From: Geminocystis sp. GBBB08
Lineage (GTDB): Bacteria > Cyanobacteriota > Cyanobacteriia > Cyanobacteriales > Cyanobacteriaceae
Direction: 5' to 3'
DNA length: 39,011 nucleotides
NCBI RefSeq assembly: GCF_016743215.1
Contig: NZ_VRZC01000016.1
Coordinates: 1-39,011, forward strand
In this document: piece by piece, positions 27,689 through 37,508 of the stretch
Position numbering within the stretch: position 1 is the first letter of the stretch
Layout: each line of letters opens with the position of its first letter
Made by a program: the position numbers and the translations under genes
The notes under the pieces: generated by a model
The model's database searches: none
What the model was told of the DNA's origin: nothing
What the model saw: the letters and a program-made list of their open reading frames with translations, nothing else

Positions 27689-27814
27689 AGGCGATCACCA
27701 AAGGTGGCGTTGCGCGATCGACCTGACGGGAGTACGAGTACCTTCAATAATAGGTTCACCGTTAAGAATTGATGAATCAGAAAGAATATAACGATGTTGT
27801 GTTACCTGTAGCAT
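27689..27814 (-). pseudogene. Remnant of a DUF433 antitoxin-like gene
   Basis: From ATG 27814 the minus strand reads MLQVTQHRYILSDSS, then ILNGEPIIEGTRTPVRSIA. GEPIIxGTRxPV is the hallmark of DUF433 proteins, small antitoxins usually of about 75-110 aa. After 41 codons the frame runs into a HIP1-type dispersed repeat (GCGATCAC...GCGCGATCG, 27690-27720) and stops at TGA. The second half is missing, so this is probably debris; no partner toxin is present. Confidence 0.65.
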
Positions 27815-27941
27815 TTTTATTAAAAGATTAATTCAATTTTTAGGTTAACATTTTGAGGGAGATCAAGGGGGAAAAAGTGAGGAAATATAAGTATCAAATG
27901 GTAATTCAATATATTTTCGTTGTTTTAGGATAAACAAATAT

Positions 27942-28331
27942 TTATGGTTCTTTCCACATAAATGTAATTTCAGGATTAGGGTGTGAAATAAAACCATGAT
28001 TTTCATACCATTTTTTTCGGTCAAAACCATCTTCTGCTATGGTATTGCTAGGTCTTTGTAATATAATAGGTTTTCGATTTCTGGTAAATAGAGTTTCACA
28101 GGTTTTATCTAGTAAATAACTGCCATAACCCTGTCTCTCAAATTCAGAAAATATCTCTATCTTGTCTAAATGCCATGCGTCTTCTTCTTTGTTTCTAAAA
28201 TTATCTAAACAAACACTTATTCCAACTTGTGTACCATCTTGTTTAAATAAACCAAAACTAATTCCTGATCTTGAATCTTTGTGATCTATTTCCTTAAAAA
28301 TAACATGGTTATCATTAATTTTGTTATTCAT
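27942..28331 (-). CDS. GNAT-family N-acetyltransferase
   Basis: The 129-aa protein has the acetyl-CoA-binding motif A in KIEIFSEFERQGYGSYLLDK (R/QxxGxG/S form, about residues 57-76) and the C-terminal KKWYENHGFISHP typical of GNAT enzymes. It lies 49 bp downstream of the 1726-aa ATPase gene on the same strand, so it may be the last gene of that operon. It could modify a protein or small molecule; its substrate is unknown. No DUF1778-type antitoxin accompanies it, so a TacT-like toxin role is not supported. Confidence 0.8.
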   Translation of the reverse strand: MNNKINDNHVIFKEIDHKDSRSGISFGLFKQDGTQVGISVCLDNFRNKEEDAWHLDKIEIFSEFERQGYGSYLLDKTCETLFTRNRKPIILQRPSNTIAEDGFDRKKWYENHGFISHPNPEITFMWKEP

Positions 28332-28380
28332 ATTTTTTTGATTATCTCAATATTTCTCATTGTTACTTAATCTTTTAAAT

Positions 28381-31300
28381 TTATATATTAATTTTGTTAA
28401 AACCTGTTTCACTATTATAGTAATATCTTTCAATTTCTTCATTATAAAATTTTCTAAATAATCTATGCCAATGAAGTATAATATCATTTTTTGTACCTTC
28501 GGAGTTTTGTTGTAATCCAATGACAGATTCAATTTTTCCACTAGCGTTACTGTTATATGTTATTTCTGTTTGATCTAAATGTTCTAAAGATTTTTGAATA
28601 GTTGAAAAAGCATTTTTTATACGAATTAATTGAATTGGTTTTCCATTTTCGTGTGAATATATTAATAATTCGTAATTTTCTTTATTTTGTTTCATAAACT
28701 CCCATTCTGTTTTTGTTAAACGAATACGAGGTCTCGTATAAGTAATAGCTTTTACCTCAACTTTTATTTCTACATTATTAGAAAAGTCTCTTTTAGAGCA
28801 TAATAAATCAAATCCAGGATTATTAATTTTTTCGCCATTAACATTATTTTTATTATCAACTTCATAATCTAAAAATCTGTATAATTTTTCTCCATATTCT
28901 TCTCCTAACTTTCCTATTCTCTCGGCTTCTTCTTTATTTTTTATTGTACCGTCATCTTCATCGCCTTCCAAAGGCTTATTATTAGTTTCAGGCGTAGAAT
29001 TTGGGTTTGCAATTTGAGTACCATTTTTTATCCAATCAAATTCTTCACATAATTTGTCAACTAAATCTGTTTTTAATTCACCATATTTTAACGTTAATAC
29101 ATATTGAATAACTTTTGACCTTTCATCTAAATCTTCGGCAATATTTTTAATCCATTCTGTTAGTAAATCTGCTTTAATATTTTTACTGAGTTTTTGTTCT
29201 TCTTGACGACAAGCTAAAAAGAAGGCTAAACCATATTCATCATATTTATCACTTAAAATATACTCATTAGGTGCAAAAGCGGATAGTAACTTTTCTTCAT
29301 TATCCTTGCTATTAATATTTAACAATTGATTAGTATTTTCATAGTTATTTTCTTGGTTTAAAAACTCAATTTTTTTTAACAATTCGATGAATTTTTCATA
29401 TTCTGTTTTTCCATTTGTTTTGACTTCTTCAAGAAAATTTGAGTTAATTAATTTTCCTATTTTATTAGCTATTTCTGGTTTTACTTCCTTGTTTTTAATT
29501 AAGTGGTTTAAAATATCTATTAATAGAAGAGGTTTAGCATTTAATTTTGGTAATGAATAATTAAAATCTAATATTTTTTCAAATTCACGCCATTGTTTTC
29601 CATTAATAATAACATTTTTGGAAAAAGGATTTTTAACTTCTATTAGTTCAAAAACTTGATTAAAATATTTTGCTAAGATTCCATCAATGATATATTTAAT
29701 TTCTGTAGCAGAAACTAAGCATTGATATTGATCTGATAAACCATTAGGTAAGGCAGGACAATTTAGTAAAAAATAGCCCATTCCTTTATGTTGAGTTAAT
29801 AAAACTTTTCTGATTAAATTATAATTTTCTGTTTCTGGTTTATTAAGTAAAGAAATGATTAATTCTTTCCAGATAAATTCCCAAAACTGATAGATTGTAA
29901 TCTCATTTCCCAGATGAAAAATTGCTCTAAAATAATCCCAATCATTTTGAGTTTGTTCAAATAACTTACATAATTGTTTTCCTAGTAATTTTCCTAACTT
30001 TTCAGCTATTTCTGTATTGCGTTGAGATTCTCTAATAGTTGAACGTCCTGTATCAACATCAAATTGAGCATTGACAATAAAATTTAATTGTAATTTTTCT
30101 TTTGTAGGAGCAGTTACCCAAATGTTAGGAATATCCTCAGTTAAGCTAGATTTTATTTGATTTTGTTGTTGATGAAAAGCAATTAATAAATGTCCTGAAT
30201 CACTTGTTAGATCATTATCTTCTAATTTGATACAAATAACATTGGTTTTATGTTCATTAATAGTGATTTGACCTATTTCGATATTTTGTTCCATATCGTT
30301 AGGAAAAAATTGAGGTTTCCATTGTTCCTCTTTATATAAATTTTCTTCATAATTATTTTTCCTAATAAATTGACAATTTTTTATTTGTCTAGCAAATATT
30401 AAAAGAATGCTAACCAAATTTTCAAAATCATTAATAATATTGTCGGAAGATATATTAAGGTTTTTATCTATTGGTAATTTAATAATGGTTGCATCGGAAA
30501 AATCAGGATTGTATTTTTGCAGTTCTTTTTCTAATTCAGTGCGAACTAATCCCAAAATATTACGACTGGGAAGTAAACCTCCAAAAATAGTAAAGGCAAG
30601 TCTATGACTTAAAATTCGAGGCTCTTGAGAAATTAAATGAACGCTTTTAAAGCCTAAACCAAATTTTCCAGTAACTTTTATTTCACTTGTGCCATCATCA
30701 TTTTTACCGTTAAAATTATGAGATTTATTTGATTGATTGAAAGACAACATTTTTTGTAAATCACGTTCAAAACCTCTCTTTTTATAATCATTACTACGAT
30801 AGAGAGGATGTCTATGACAATTAATTGGTCTTCCCCAATACATCATAACAATAGCAAAATTTGTTTTTTGTCCAGAAGCGGAAATAATATTTTCTGTTTT
30901 TAAAATGAATTGAAAACGATTTTCAGGTAAAGGTTGAGGTGAAGGTTCATCTTTAGCCATCATTTTTAACTCAACCAGAGCATCATCAGCATTTTGGAAA
31001 ATTTCAAAAGGGATACTTGTATAACTATAGCCGTTTAATGCTATTTCATTTCTGACGGCTTCTAAAACGTGAGATGCGACTTCTTTGTCATTTTCTAGGA
31101 GTTCTGCAAGTTCTTCTTGAAGATCATCAATTTTTTGGGATACTGGACTATAATCTTGCTTGTATTGTTTACATCCTTCTAATTCATATTCGGCTTGTAT
31201 TAATTGCTCTATTATGTCACCAATTTTTGGATTAGTTTTGTTTACCCGTAGTCTTTCAATAATGTATTGAACACTTCGCAGAATGATATTTCTAGTTACA

Positions 31301-33561
31301 TCTATATCTAATTGTTCTGGTTTAGTTAAATTCGCCCAAAATTTGTCAATATCCTGATTACAACCATAAAATTCTACCAGTTCTTGTATTGATTTTTTCA
31401 ATAACTTGTGTAAGTCTTCTTTGGATTTACTTTCGGGATTATGAACAGGTAATATAGTGATTTCATTAGTTAAATAATTTAATTCAAATAGGTGAGATAA
31501 GTCTTTTTTTCTTTCTGCCTGAAATTTCTTACGAGTTAAAGAATTTAATTGAATAGTATTATCAGTTAAAGATTTTGTTGAAATAAGAAAATTAATTAAT
31601 TCTTTTTCGGGAATCAAAGCTCGTAAAACAATGTCTATAGATGTATTTCCTAAATATTCTTGTGCTAGTTCTTTTAATCTCAGATTGTTTTCCATAATTA
31701 GACAGAGAAAACTACCTATTGTTTCAGGATAAACATGATTCCAGTGTTTAAAGTAATTAGATAAAAGTTCAGATTTATCTTGCTCAATTTCATAATCTTG
31801 TAATTCATCAATATTGTGATATTCTATTTCTTCTTCATCTATTTTTTTTGATAAATATTCTTCAATAATTTTATATTGGGTTTCATTGACAATGTAAAAA
31901 TCATCAGCCGTTGAATTGGGCTTATAATCTGATAATCTCTCAGGAGATGTCCATTTGTTTGCTAAATTTAATAGAAGAATATTGGGCAATATTTCTTGTA
32001 AAAAATTATGCGGATTTTCTGTAATGCTTTCTTGTAAATATTGATTATATAAAGCGATCGCTATCTCATTATTTCCTTTATAATCAGAAATCCAATTTAA
32101 TAACTTAATAAGTTTATCATTATCAATTCGTTGTAAAAGATAGGGCAAAATATACTTTTTACAATCTTCTCGGTTTGAATGTGCTTTTCCTAATTGTTCA
32201 ATTAAACTCCAGCAAGGTAAAATATCTAAATCAATTCCTTCAAATACTTCTAAAGCATCCTCTAAAGGAAAATCAGATACATTAAATTCACCTAAATAAT
32301 AATCAGATAATTTACCTGCACTTTCACCAACAATTTTCAGAGCATCTATCCCAGTGATAAATAACTCTTGTTTAAGCCATTTTAAGACTGTTTCATTTTG
32401 TTTAATTCTTGAATCAAGCATTTCTACAGTGACATAATGACTTTCAGAAGATTCTAAAATTTCTGTTGCTTCTCTTTCAATTTTAAATTTAGAAACATCA
32501 ATTACTTGTGCAGGTGATATGCTATTTCCCTTTTCTGTTATTAGCCAGTTTTTAGTTCGTAAATATTGTAAAGTTTGATCAGGAATATTTGGATTATCTT
32601 TTTGACAGTAAATCTGTAAAACATCAATAATAATTTCAATATAGTCAGATGGAGATTCTTGGGATAATAATATCTCGATAACCTTTTCTTGATACCACCT
32701 TTCAAATAATTTGGATATGCTATTTGATTCAGAATAAGATAATTGTAATTCTTCTTCAGAGTAATATCTTTCACAATAATAATCACTACCTAATTGTGCA
32801 ACTATTTTTGTATATTTAGCTAATTCTTTTGGTAATCTGATAATATTTTGAGGTGCAATATTCTCTCCCGTTTTTAGTATTAACCAAGATGTTTCTTTTA
32901 ATCTTGACTCATATTTTTGTTTAAATATTTCTAATTCTTTATTGGATTTCCAAATATTTAAAATTAAATCAGTATAATTTGAAGGATTAGTTTGATTTAA
33001 GATGACTTCCATTGCTGAATTTGAATCCCATAGGTTAATCCATCTTGTCTGCAAATCTGATAAATTAGGATTTTTAGTATTTGGTTTAATTAAAGTAATA
33101 ATATTTTTTAATTTTGGATTCAGTGGATAACGAGAATTTTCTAAGTAAGTAAAATTACTAATTGATACTAAATCACCGTTAGTATTTTCATGTAAAGGTA
33201 ATAATCTCCATAAATCTTTATTATTAATATCTTTACCGATTTCTGTTAATAAAGTTTCCCTTTCAGTAGAAGTTAATTGATTAGCATTTATTAAATTTTC
33301 TCCTTTTTCTTCTTTTAATAATTTGATAACATTTTCTTGTGTAAAACGTTCTAATCCTAAAGACGTATATTTAACAGATAAAATTTTAGATGATAGTTCT
33401 GTCGGTATTAATCTCCATGATTCTTTCTTTTTCGATAAGACTTGATGAGCAATTTTAAACCATAAATTATTATTGTCAGCATTTGACATTATATATAGTG
33501 GTTTTTGATTATTGTATTCTTGTTTTTGTCCATGTAATAAGTAGCGAATTTCTAAATCCAT
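28381..33561 (-). CDS. 1726-aa sacsin-like GHKL ATPase with C-terminal DUF3883 nuclease-like domain
   Basis: Residues 1-800 are a large helical region without a recognised domain. A GHKL (Hsp90/sacsin-type) ATPase follows: the Mg/ATP-binding N-box IPFEIFQNADDALVEL (850-865) and the glycine loop VTGKFGLGFKSVHLIS (963-978). About 570 residues later, after an acidic linker (EGDEDDG), a DUF3883 domain (about 1548-1650) carries Asp1585 (NPGFDLL) and Glu1602-Val-Lys1604 (KVEVKA), then RLTKTEW. This is a D...ExK pattern resembling PD-(D/E)xK nucleases. The start ATG 33561 follows AAGGAGAT, which overlaps the stop of the preceding 831-aa gene 14 bp away, so translation is coupled. Proteins of this build are seen in defence islands, but I cannot match this pair to a named system. 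Confidence 0.82.
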   Translation of the reverse strand: MDLEIRYLLHGQKQEYNNQKPLYIMSNADNNNLWFKIAHQVLSKKKESWRLIPTELSSKILSVKYTSLGLERFTQENVIKLLKEEKGENLINANQLTSTERETLLTEIGKDINNKDLWRLLPLHENTNGDLVSISNFTYLENSRYPLNPKLKNIITLIKPNTKNPNLSDLQTRWINLWDSNSAMEVILNQTNPSNYTDLILNIWKSNKELEIFKQKYESRLKETSWLILKTGENIAPQNIIRLPKELAKYTKIVAQLGSDYYCERYYSEEELQLSYSESNSISKLFERWYQEKVIEILLSQESPSDYIEIIIDVLQIYCQKDNPNIPDQTLQYLRTKNWLITEKGNSISPAQVIDVSKFKIEREATEILESSESHYVTVEMLDSRIKQNETVLKWLKQELFITGIDALKIVGESAGKLSDYYLGEFNVSDFPLEDALEVFEGIDLDILPCWSLIEQLGKAHSNREDCKKYILPYLLQRIDNDKLIKLLNWISDYKGNNEIAIALYNQYLQESITENPHNFLQEILPNILLLNLANKWTSPERLSDYKPNSTADDFYIVNETQYKIIEEYLSKKIDEEEIEYHNIDELQDYEIEQDKSELLSNYFKHWNHVYPETIGSFLCLIMENNLRLKELAQEYLGNTSIDIVLRALIPEKELINFLISTKSLTDNTIQLNSLTRKKFQAERKKDLSHLFELNYLTNEITILPVHNPESKSKEDLHKLLKKSIQELVEFYGCNQDIDKFWANLTKPEQLDIDVTRNIILRSVQYIIERLRVNKTNPKIGDIIEQLIQAEYELEGCKQYKQDYSPVSQKIDDLQEELAELLENDKEVASHVLEAVRNEIALNGYSYTSIPFEIFQNADDALVELKMMAKDEPSPQPLPENRFQFILKTENIISASGQKTNFAIVMMYWGRPINCHRHPLYRSNDYKKRGFERDLQKMLSFNQSNKSHNFNGKNDDGTSEIKVTGKFGLGFKSVHLISQEPRILSHRLAFTIFGGLLPSRNILGLVRTELEKELQKYNPDFSDATIIKLPIDKNLNISSDNIINDFENLVSILLIFARQIKNCQFIRKNNYEENLYKEEQWKPQFFPNDMEQNIEIGQITINEHKTNVICIKLEDNDLTSDSGHLLIAFHQQQNQIKSSLTEDIPNIWVTAPTKEKLQLNFIVNAQFDVDTGRSTIRESQRNTEIAEKLGKLLGKQLCKLFEQTQNDWDYFRAIFHLGNEITIYQFWEFIWKELIISLLNKPETENYNLIRKVLLTQHKGMGYFLLNCPALPNGLSDQYQCLVSATEIKYIIDGILAKYFNQVFELIEVKNPFSKNVIINGKQWREFEKILDFNYSLPKLNAKPLLLIDILNHLIKNKEVKPEIANKIGKLINSNFLEEVKTNGKTEYEKFIELLKKIEFLNQENNYENTNQLLNINSKDNEEKLLSAFAPNEYILSDKYDEYGLAFFLACRQEEQKLSKNIKADLLTEWIKNIAEDLDERSKVIQYVLTLKYGELKTDLVDKLCEEFDWIKNGTQIANPNSTPETNNKPLEGDEDDGTIKNKEEAERIGKLGEEYGEKLYRFLDYEVDNKNNVNGEKINNPGFDLLCSKRDFSNNVEIKVEVKAITYTRPRIRLTKTEWEFMKQNKENYELLIYSHENGKPIQLIRIKNAFSTIQKSLEHLDQTEITYNSNASGKIESVIGLQQNSEGTKNDIILHWHRLFRKFYNEEIERYYYNSETGFNKINI

Positions 33562-33575
33562 GATGAATTATCTCC

Positions 33576-36071
33576 TTAAAGTAAATTGATTAATAGTTTA
33601 ATTCTTTGACTAGCATCGGCTAATGGTGGGGTTGCTCTTAAGATTTCTCGACAAGTGTTAATATTACAAAATATTGGGTTAATATCTTTTATTTGTTCTA
33701 GTAAATTACCAAATTCTTTCTCTACTATAATCGGTTTTAAATCTTGAATTGCATTTACTAAAGCCCTCAAATTATCATTCTTTGATTTGAATAAACGAGA
33801 TTCGCTTTTAAATCTTTTAAATTGATTGTAAGAATAAAAATTTAAGTTATTACTAAAATATTCTTGAGCAGCTAAACATAGTAAATTAGGGTTATTGGAT
33901 AATAAAGGTAGTAAGTTATTCTCAGATAAATTTAATATTTGTATAAGCAAGTTTAAAATATTTTCTTGACTAAACTTAGTTATATTAATCCATTCTTGAA
34001 TAGCAGATAAAATATTTAAAGAATCTTGATATTCTAATGAATTACAGTGACTGGATATATTAAATTTAGCTGGTAATAGTAACGCATTTATTTCTTGATT
34101 TTTAGATAACTCTTTTAGCATATATTCTGGACAATTGAGAAGAATCAGTTTTTGATGATCAATAAACTCAATTAATTCCTTAATAGCTTGTATTTTTTCT
34201 TCAGTAAATTGATTAAATGGGAAATCAGTTAAGATTCCTCTTAAAGTTTTAATAAGACTTTGTTCTACTTCTTCATTTCCTTCGTTGGTATCATAATTTT
34301 CTTTTAAAAATGAATTAAGATATTTAATAGCACAAATATCAGTAAAAACTTTTTGTATATTCAGATTATCTAAAAACCATTTGATTTCTTGTTTAGACCA
34401 TTTATCTGAACTATTACCTTCATAACGAAGATTAGGAAGATTATCTAATGTTAATAAACAATATGATTTATCAATCAGATTTTTTAAGTGTGAAAATACA
34501 CTCCATAAATTTATATTTTGAGTGTTTGGTAAGGATAACACTTTCGCTCCTTTATTTAATAATTGCCACTTATTACCTTGTGGTGTTAAACAATAAATCC
34601 ATTCAGTTTGTTCACAAATATTTTGACGATATATATTACTCTTAAATAACCTAGATTTTCTTAAACCATCACATAGATAATATATTTCTTTAGCATTTAA
34701 TTGGTGATATTCTGCAAAATATTTAAGAGAGGGTAAGACTTGTTTTAATGTTCCTTTAGTAGCTAATGTTTTATTCCACTGTTGGATCATTTCTTCTTCT
34801 TTAGTTGGTGTTTTATGTGGCAATAACCCCGTTCTAATAGCACCTAAAGAATCAATATTATTCCTTCCAGAATCTAAGAAAAAATAACCATGTAAAGTGA
34901 CACTATAATCATAATTTGATTGAGAATCTATACTTTCAAATTCTTCTATTTCTTTATCTAAACTTTCAGCTAAAGGCAAAAATACTGCCCATTGAATCGT
35001 TAATTTTGCTGATTGATTTTGTTTATTTTTTTGAGTAAAAATTACAGCACAATGAGGTACAGACTTATCGGGAACAATCTTATCATCTCCATGATCGTCG
35101 ATCGCAGAACGTTTTGACCAATATGGAGAATTTTGTAATTTGTCCCAAAAATTACTCGAATCTTGATATGTAATTAAATGTTGAAATTCACTAGATGATA
35201 TAATAGCTTCTTGTCCCGCAAATTTTAATTGTTTATTTGGGTTATTAAAAGAAACTAAACCTTGCAATTTGTTAGTTACTGATTGGTTATAGTTAGCAGT
35301 TTGGCTTGGATATTGACATCGTTGTAATCCTTCCTGATTAACTTGAATAGCAAATTTCTTTTGAAGATTTGTACCGTTTGGTATCCAGTAGCGAACTGCC
35401 CTTAAATGCCTTAACATTGGTAATAATGAAGCTATCTTATCCTCCATGTTATCAGGGAATTGAGTCTGAATAGAGTTTAAATTATAATAATTAGCTAAAA
35501 TACAACGATTATCCTCTGTTGGTTGTCGTAAAGGTATCCATAAAATAAAATAGTCGGAATTCTCTATAATTAATTTTTGTTCTTTTAAATATTTTTCTAA
35601 ATTTAATCTATCTTGCTCTGATAATTCTATCCATTCAGGTCTTTTTTTATCTCCTGTCTCTTCAGACCAAGGATTTAAAAAACGTCCACAACCTTCAGGA
35701 ATTATTTGTGAACGTGCAATAAAGAAGAAGGCTTCACAGAAATGAAATACACTTTTTTGTCCTAACCCAAACTTTCCTATTTTTTCCTTATTTCCAGCAT
35801 TAGCGTCAACTCCGATATAGCCAATAGCTTTAGCATCACTTGGTGTAAATGTACCATCGTTGAGAAAAAATATTGCTGGGCATTTCAGCAGAGGATGACT
35901 TACGGAATTTCCTAAACCTCCTACCAGACCAAAATCTAACTGAGTAGCTTTTCCATCGTTAGCATTTTGGATAATTTCCTTGATAATCGGAAAACCTTCT
36001 TTATATCTTTCCTTAAGTAAACTTTTTATTTGATTGATGATAACGCCAGGAGTTATTGTAAAGCCAGTCAT
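33576..36071 (-). CDS. 831-aa protein with N-terminal GHKL (Hsp90/sacsin-like) ATPase domain
   Basis: The ATPase lies at the extreme N-terminus: N-box KEIIQNANDGKA (31-42), a substitute for the DxGxG loop FFLNDGTF (68-75), and the lid glycine motif GKFGLGQKSVFH (99-110), much as in sacsin repeats (ELLQNADDA, GxFGxG). About 700 further residues are helical with no domain I recognise. It is the middle gene of a minus-strand operon, coupled to the 1726-aa gene, which has a second ATPase of the same superfamily. The two proteins probably act together, one perhaps sensing or loading and the other carrying the nuclease-like domain (inference). The first ATG, 36071, gives the full N-box. Confidence 0.8.
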   Translation of the reverse strand: MTGFTITPGVIINQIKSLLKERYKEGFPIIKEIIQNANDGKATQLDFGLVGGLGNSVSHPLLKCPAIFFLNDGTFTPSDAKAIGYIGVDANAGNKEKIGKFGLGQKSVFHFCEAFFFIARSQIIPEGCGRFLNPWSEETGDKKRPEWIELSEQDRLNLEKYLKEQKLIIENSDYFILWIPLRQPTEDNRCILANYYNLNSIQTQFPDNMEDKIASLLPMLRHLRAVRYWIPNGTNLQKKFAIQVNQEGLQRCQYPSQTANYNQSVTNKLQGLVSFNNPNKQLKFAGQEAIISSSEFQHLITYQDSSNFWDKLQNSPYWSKRSAIDDHGDDKIVPDKSVPHCAVIFTQKNKQNQSAKLTIQWAVFLPLAESLDKEIEEFESIDSQSNYDYSVTLHGYFFLDSGRNNIDSLGAIRTGLLPHKTPTKEEEMIQQWNKTLATKGTLKQVLPSLKYFAEYHQLNAKEIYYLCDGLRKSRLFKSNIYRQNICEQTEWIYCLTPQGNKWQLLNKGAKVLSLPNTQNINLWSVFSHLKNLIDKSYCLLTLDNLPNLRYEGNSSDKWSKQEIKWFLDNLNIQKVFTDICAIKYLNSFLKENYDTNEGNEEVEQSLIKTLRGILTDFPFNQFTEEKIQAIKELIEFIDHQKLILLNCPEYMLKELSKNQEINALLLPAKFNISSHCNSLEYQDSLNILSAIQEWINITKFSQENILNLLIQILNLSENNLLPLLSNNPNLLCLAAQEYFSNNLNFYSYNQFKRFKSESRLFKSKNDNLRALVNAIQDLKPIIVEKEFGNLLEQIKDINPIFCNINTCREILRATPPLADASQRIKLLINLL

Positions 36072-36144
36072 AATAAACTTTTTTATTTCTCTTAAATAGT
36101 AGTATAGAACAATTCTGTTAACTTAAAATATTAATAGTTTTATA

Positions 36145-36978
36145 TTAATCATCACGAAATTGATCCCATGCGGCTTGGTTAAAAGTAGAAGGATCTCCCC
36201 AATCTACTCCGTCATAAGGATCTGAGTTACTATAATAGTCATAATCATCATCATCAATATCATCTTGATAATAATCAGGCTCTGATTCTTGTTCATGCCA
36301 ATCTACTTGATTTTCTTGTATCTCATCTTCATATTCTAAATAATCATCGGTAATACTATTTTCCCCTGTATCTGATTTACTTAGCGAGACATCTAAACCA
36401 TTATCTTTAAATTCCTTAACGATTTCATCGAGGGGATCTTCTAATAAATCTAACAATTTTTCGGGAGAAATTTTATTTTTATCAAGTTGTAAGGCTTCAA
36501 TTAAATATTCTCCTATTTTGATATTTTTTCGACTATTCCAAGCACCAACATATAACAAAATATTACTGCTTTTTTGATAATAATTATAAAGATGCTGTTG
36601 ATAATCTACTTCCTCAAAATAGTAGTAAAGTCTATCAGGGTTTTGAATATTTAATTTTGATAATAATTGGACAATTTGCACTACCTGATTACCAACTAAT
36701 TGACTTTCTGTAGAATTAGTCAAATAAACTGCTAAATAATAAGCTCGTTGTTTAATTAAATCAGATAATATATAACAATGATTATAACAATTACAATAAA
36801 CTTTAATGGTTAATAATTTTTGTTTAATATCATCATTAAAACTGTTAAAAAATTTGTCAGATTTATCTCTAATTGGAGTATATTCTCCTATGAGTAAACT
36901 TAAAGAAGATTTAGATAACTGCCAACGTTGAATCAATTGCTGAAAAATGATTTTATCCTCTGAATTGGGATTCGTCAT
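36145..36978 (-). CDS. 277-aa protein with highly acidic C-terminal tail
   Basis: I recognise no family. The first ~175 residues are helical, with a Tyr/Cys-rich stretch (VYCNCYNHCYILSDLIKQRAYYLA). From about residue 205 the protein is extremely acidic and Tyr-rich (DDYLEYEDEIQENQ, DDIDDDDYDYYS) and ends DPSTFNQAAWDQFRDD. It is the first gene of the operon, 73 bp before the 831-aa ATPase gene. The acidic tail could bind a basic surface or mimic DNA, which is a guess. Its fixed position before two GHKL ATPases suggests it belongs to the same system. Confidence 0.65.
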   Translation of the reverse strand: MTNPNSEDKIIFQQLIQRWQLSKSSLSLLIGEYTPIRDKSDKFFNSFNDDIKQKLLTIKVYCNCYNHCYILSDLIKQRAYYLAVYLTNSTESQLVGNQVVQIVQLLSKLNIQNPDRLYYYFEEVDYQQHLYNYYQKSSNILLYVGAWNSRKNIKIGEYLIEALQLDKNKISPEKLLDLLEDPLDEIVKEFKDNGLDVSLSKSDTGENSITDDYLEYEDEIQENQVDWHEQESEPDYYQDDIDDDDYDYYSNSDPYDGVDWGDPSTFNQAAWDQFRDD

Positions 36979-37082
36979 AATCGGTTTTGCGGTTAATTTT
37001 CAATGGTTATGTTTATCATATCCCAATAAATGAGACATAATCTATAGTCAAATGCGAATGAGGAAAATAAGATTTAGATTAG

Positions 37083-37508
37083 TTATGTGACAATATAATC
37101 TGATTCTAAAAATTCTTTAACATTGAGAATAGAAATACCTTGAAAGGGATGCAACACCAGTAAATCAGCATCTCCACTTATAATTGCAGTAGCTAAACCA
37201 CTAACCGCTAATTCTAAAAATTTGTTATCTTTGGCATCTCGACAAGCGGTAATTTCTTCGGTAACGTCAATAAATTTAACACTATTAAATAACTCAATTA
37301 AAAATAATTTTTTCTCGCCAGAAGTAATATATTTATCGAATTTTGGACGATCTAAAACTTCTTTTATTTCTGCCCAAATCACTTCAGACATTAAAATAAT
37401 TCCCGACTTTCTTGCCTTGTCTAATGCTTAACGTGGTGGACTATTTTTAAATAATAAAGCACTGACTATTACATTGGTATCTAAAACATATTTTGGTAAG
37501 TTAGTCAT
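37083..37508 (-). pseudogene. PIN-domain toxin, right copy, broken by an in-frame TAA
   Basis: From ATG 37508, which overlaps the antitoxin stop (CAATGACTAA), the frame reads MTNLPKYVLDTNVIVSALLF with catalytic Asp10, then SPPR and TAA at codon 27 (37428-37430). The frame then continues with the rest of a PIN protein: CRDAKDNKFLELAVSG, ISGDADLLVLHPFQGISIL. It is a clear relative of the intact left toxin at 27257-27682. The change is consistent with CAA to TAA (PRQAL). A shorter product could start at ATG 37391 but would lack Asp10 and so should be inactive. Confidence 0.85.

Noticed and set aside
27942-28331. GNAT protein as a TacT-type toxin
   Set aside because: No DUF1778/ribbon-helix-helix antitoxin gene adjoins it, and it sits downstream of the ATPase operon instead.
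28347-28541. Small minus-strand frame overlapping the end of the 1726-aa gene
   Set aside because: It lies in an alternative frame of the large gene, with no motif.
28381-36071. Assignment of the ATPase pair to BREX, DISARM, Gabija or a restriction-modification system
   Set aside because: No methyltransferase, PglZ, helicase or TOPRIM-type gene is present; the domain content does not fit those systems.
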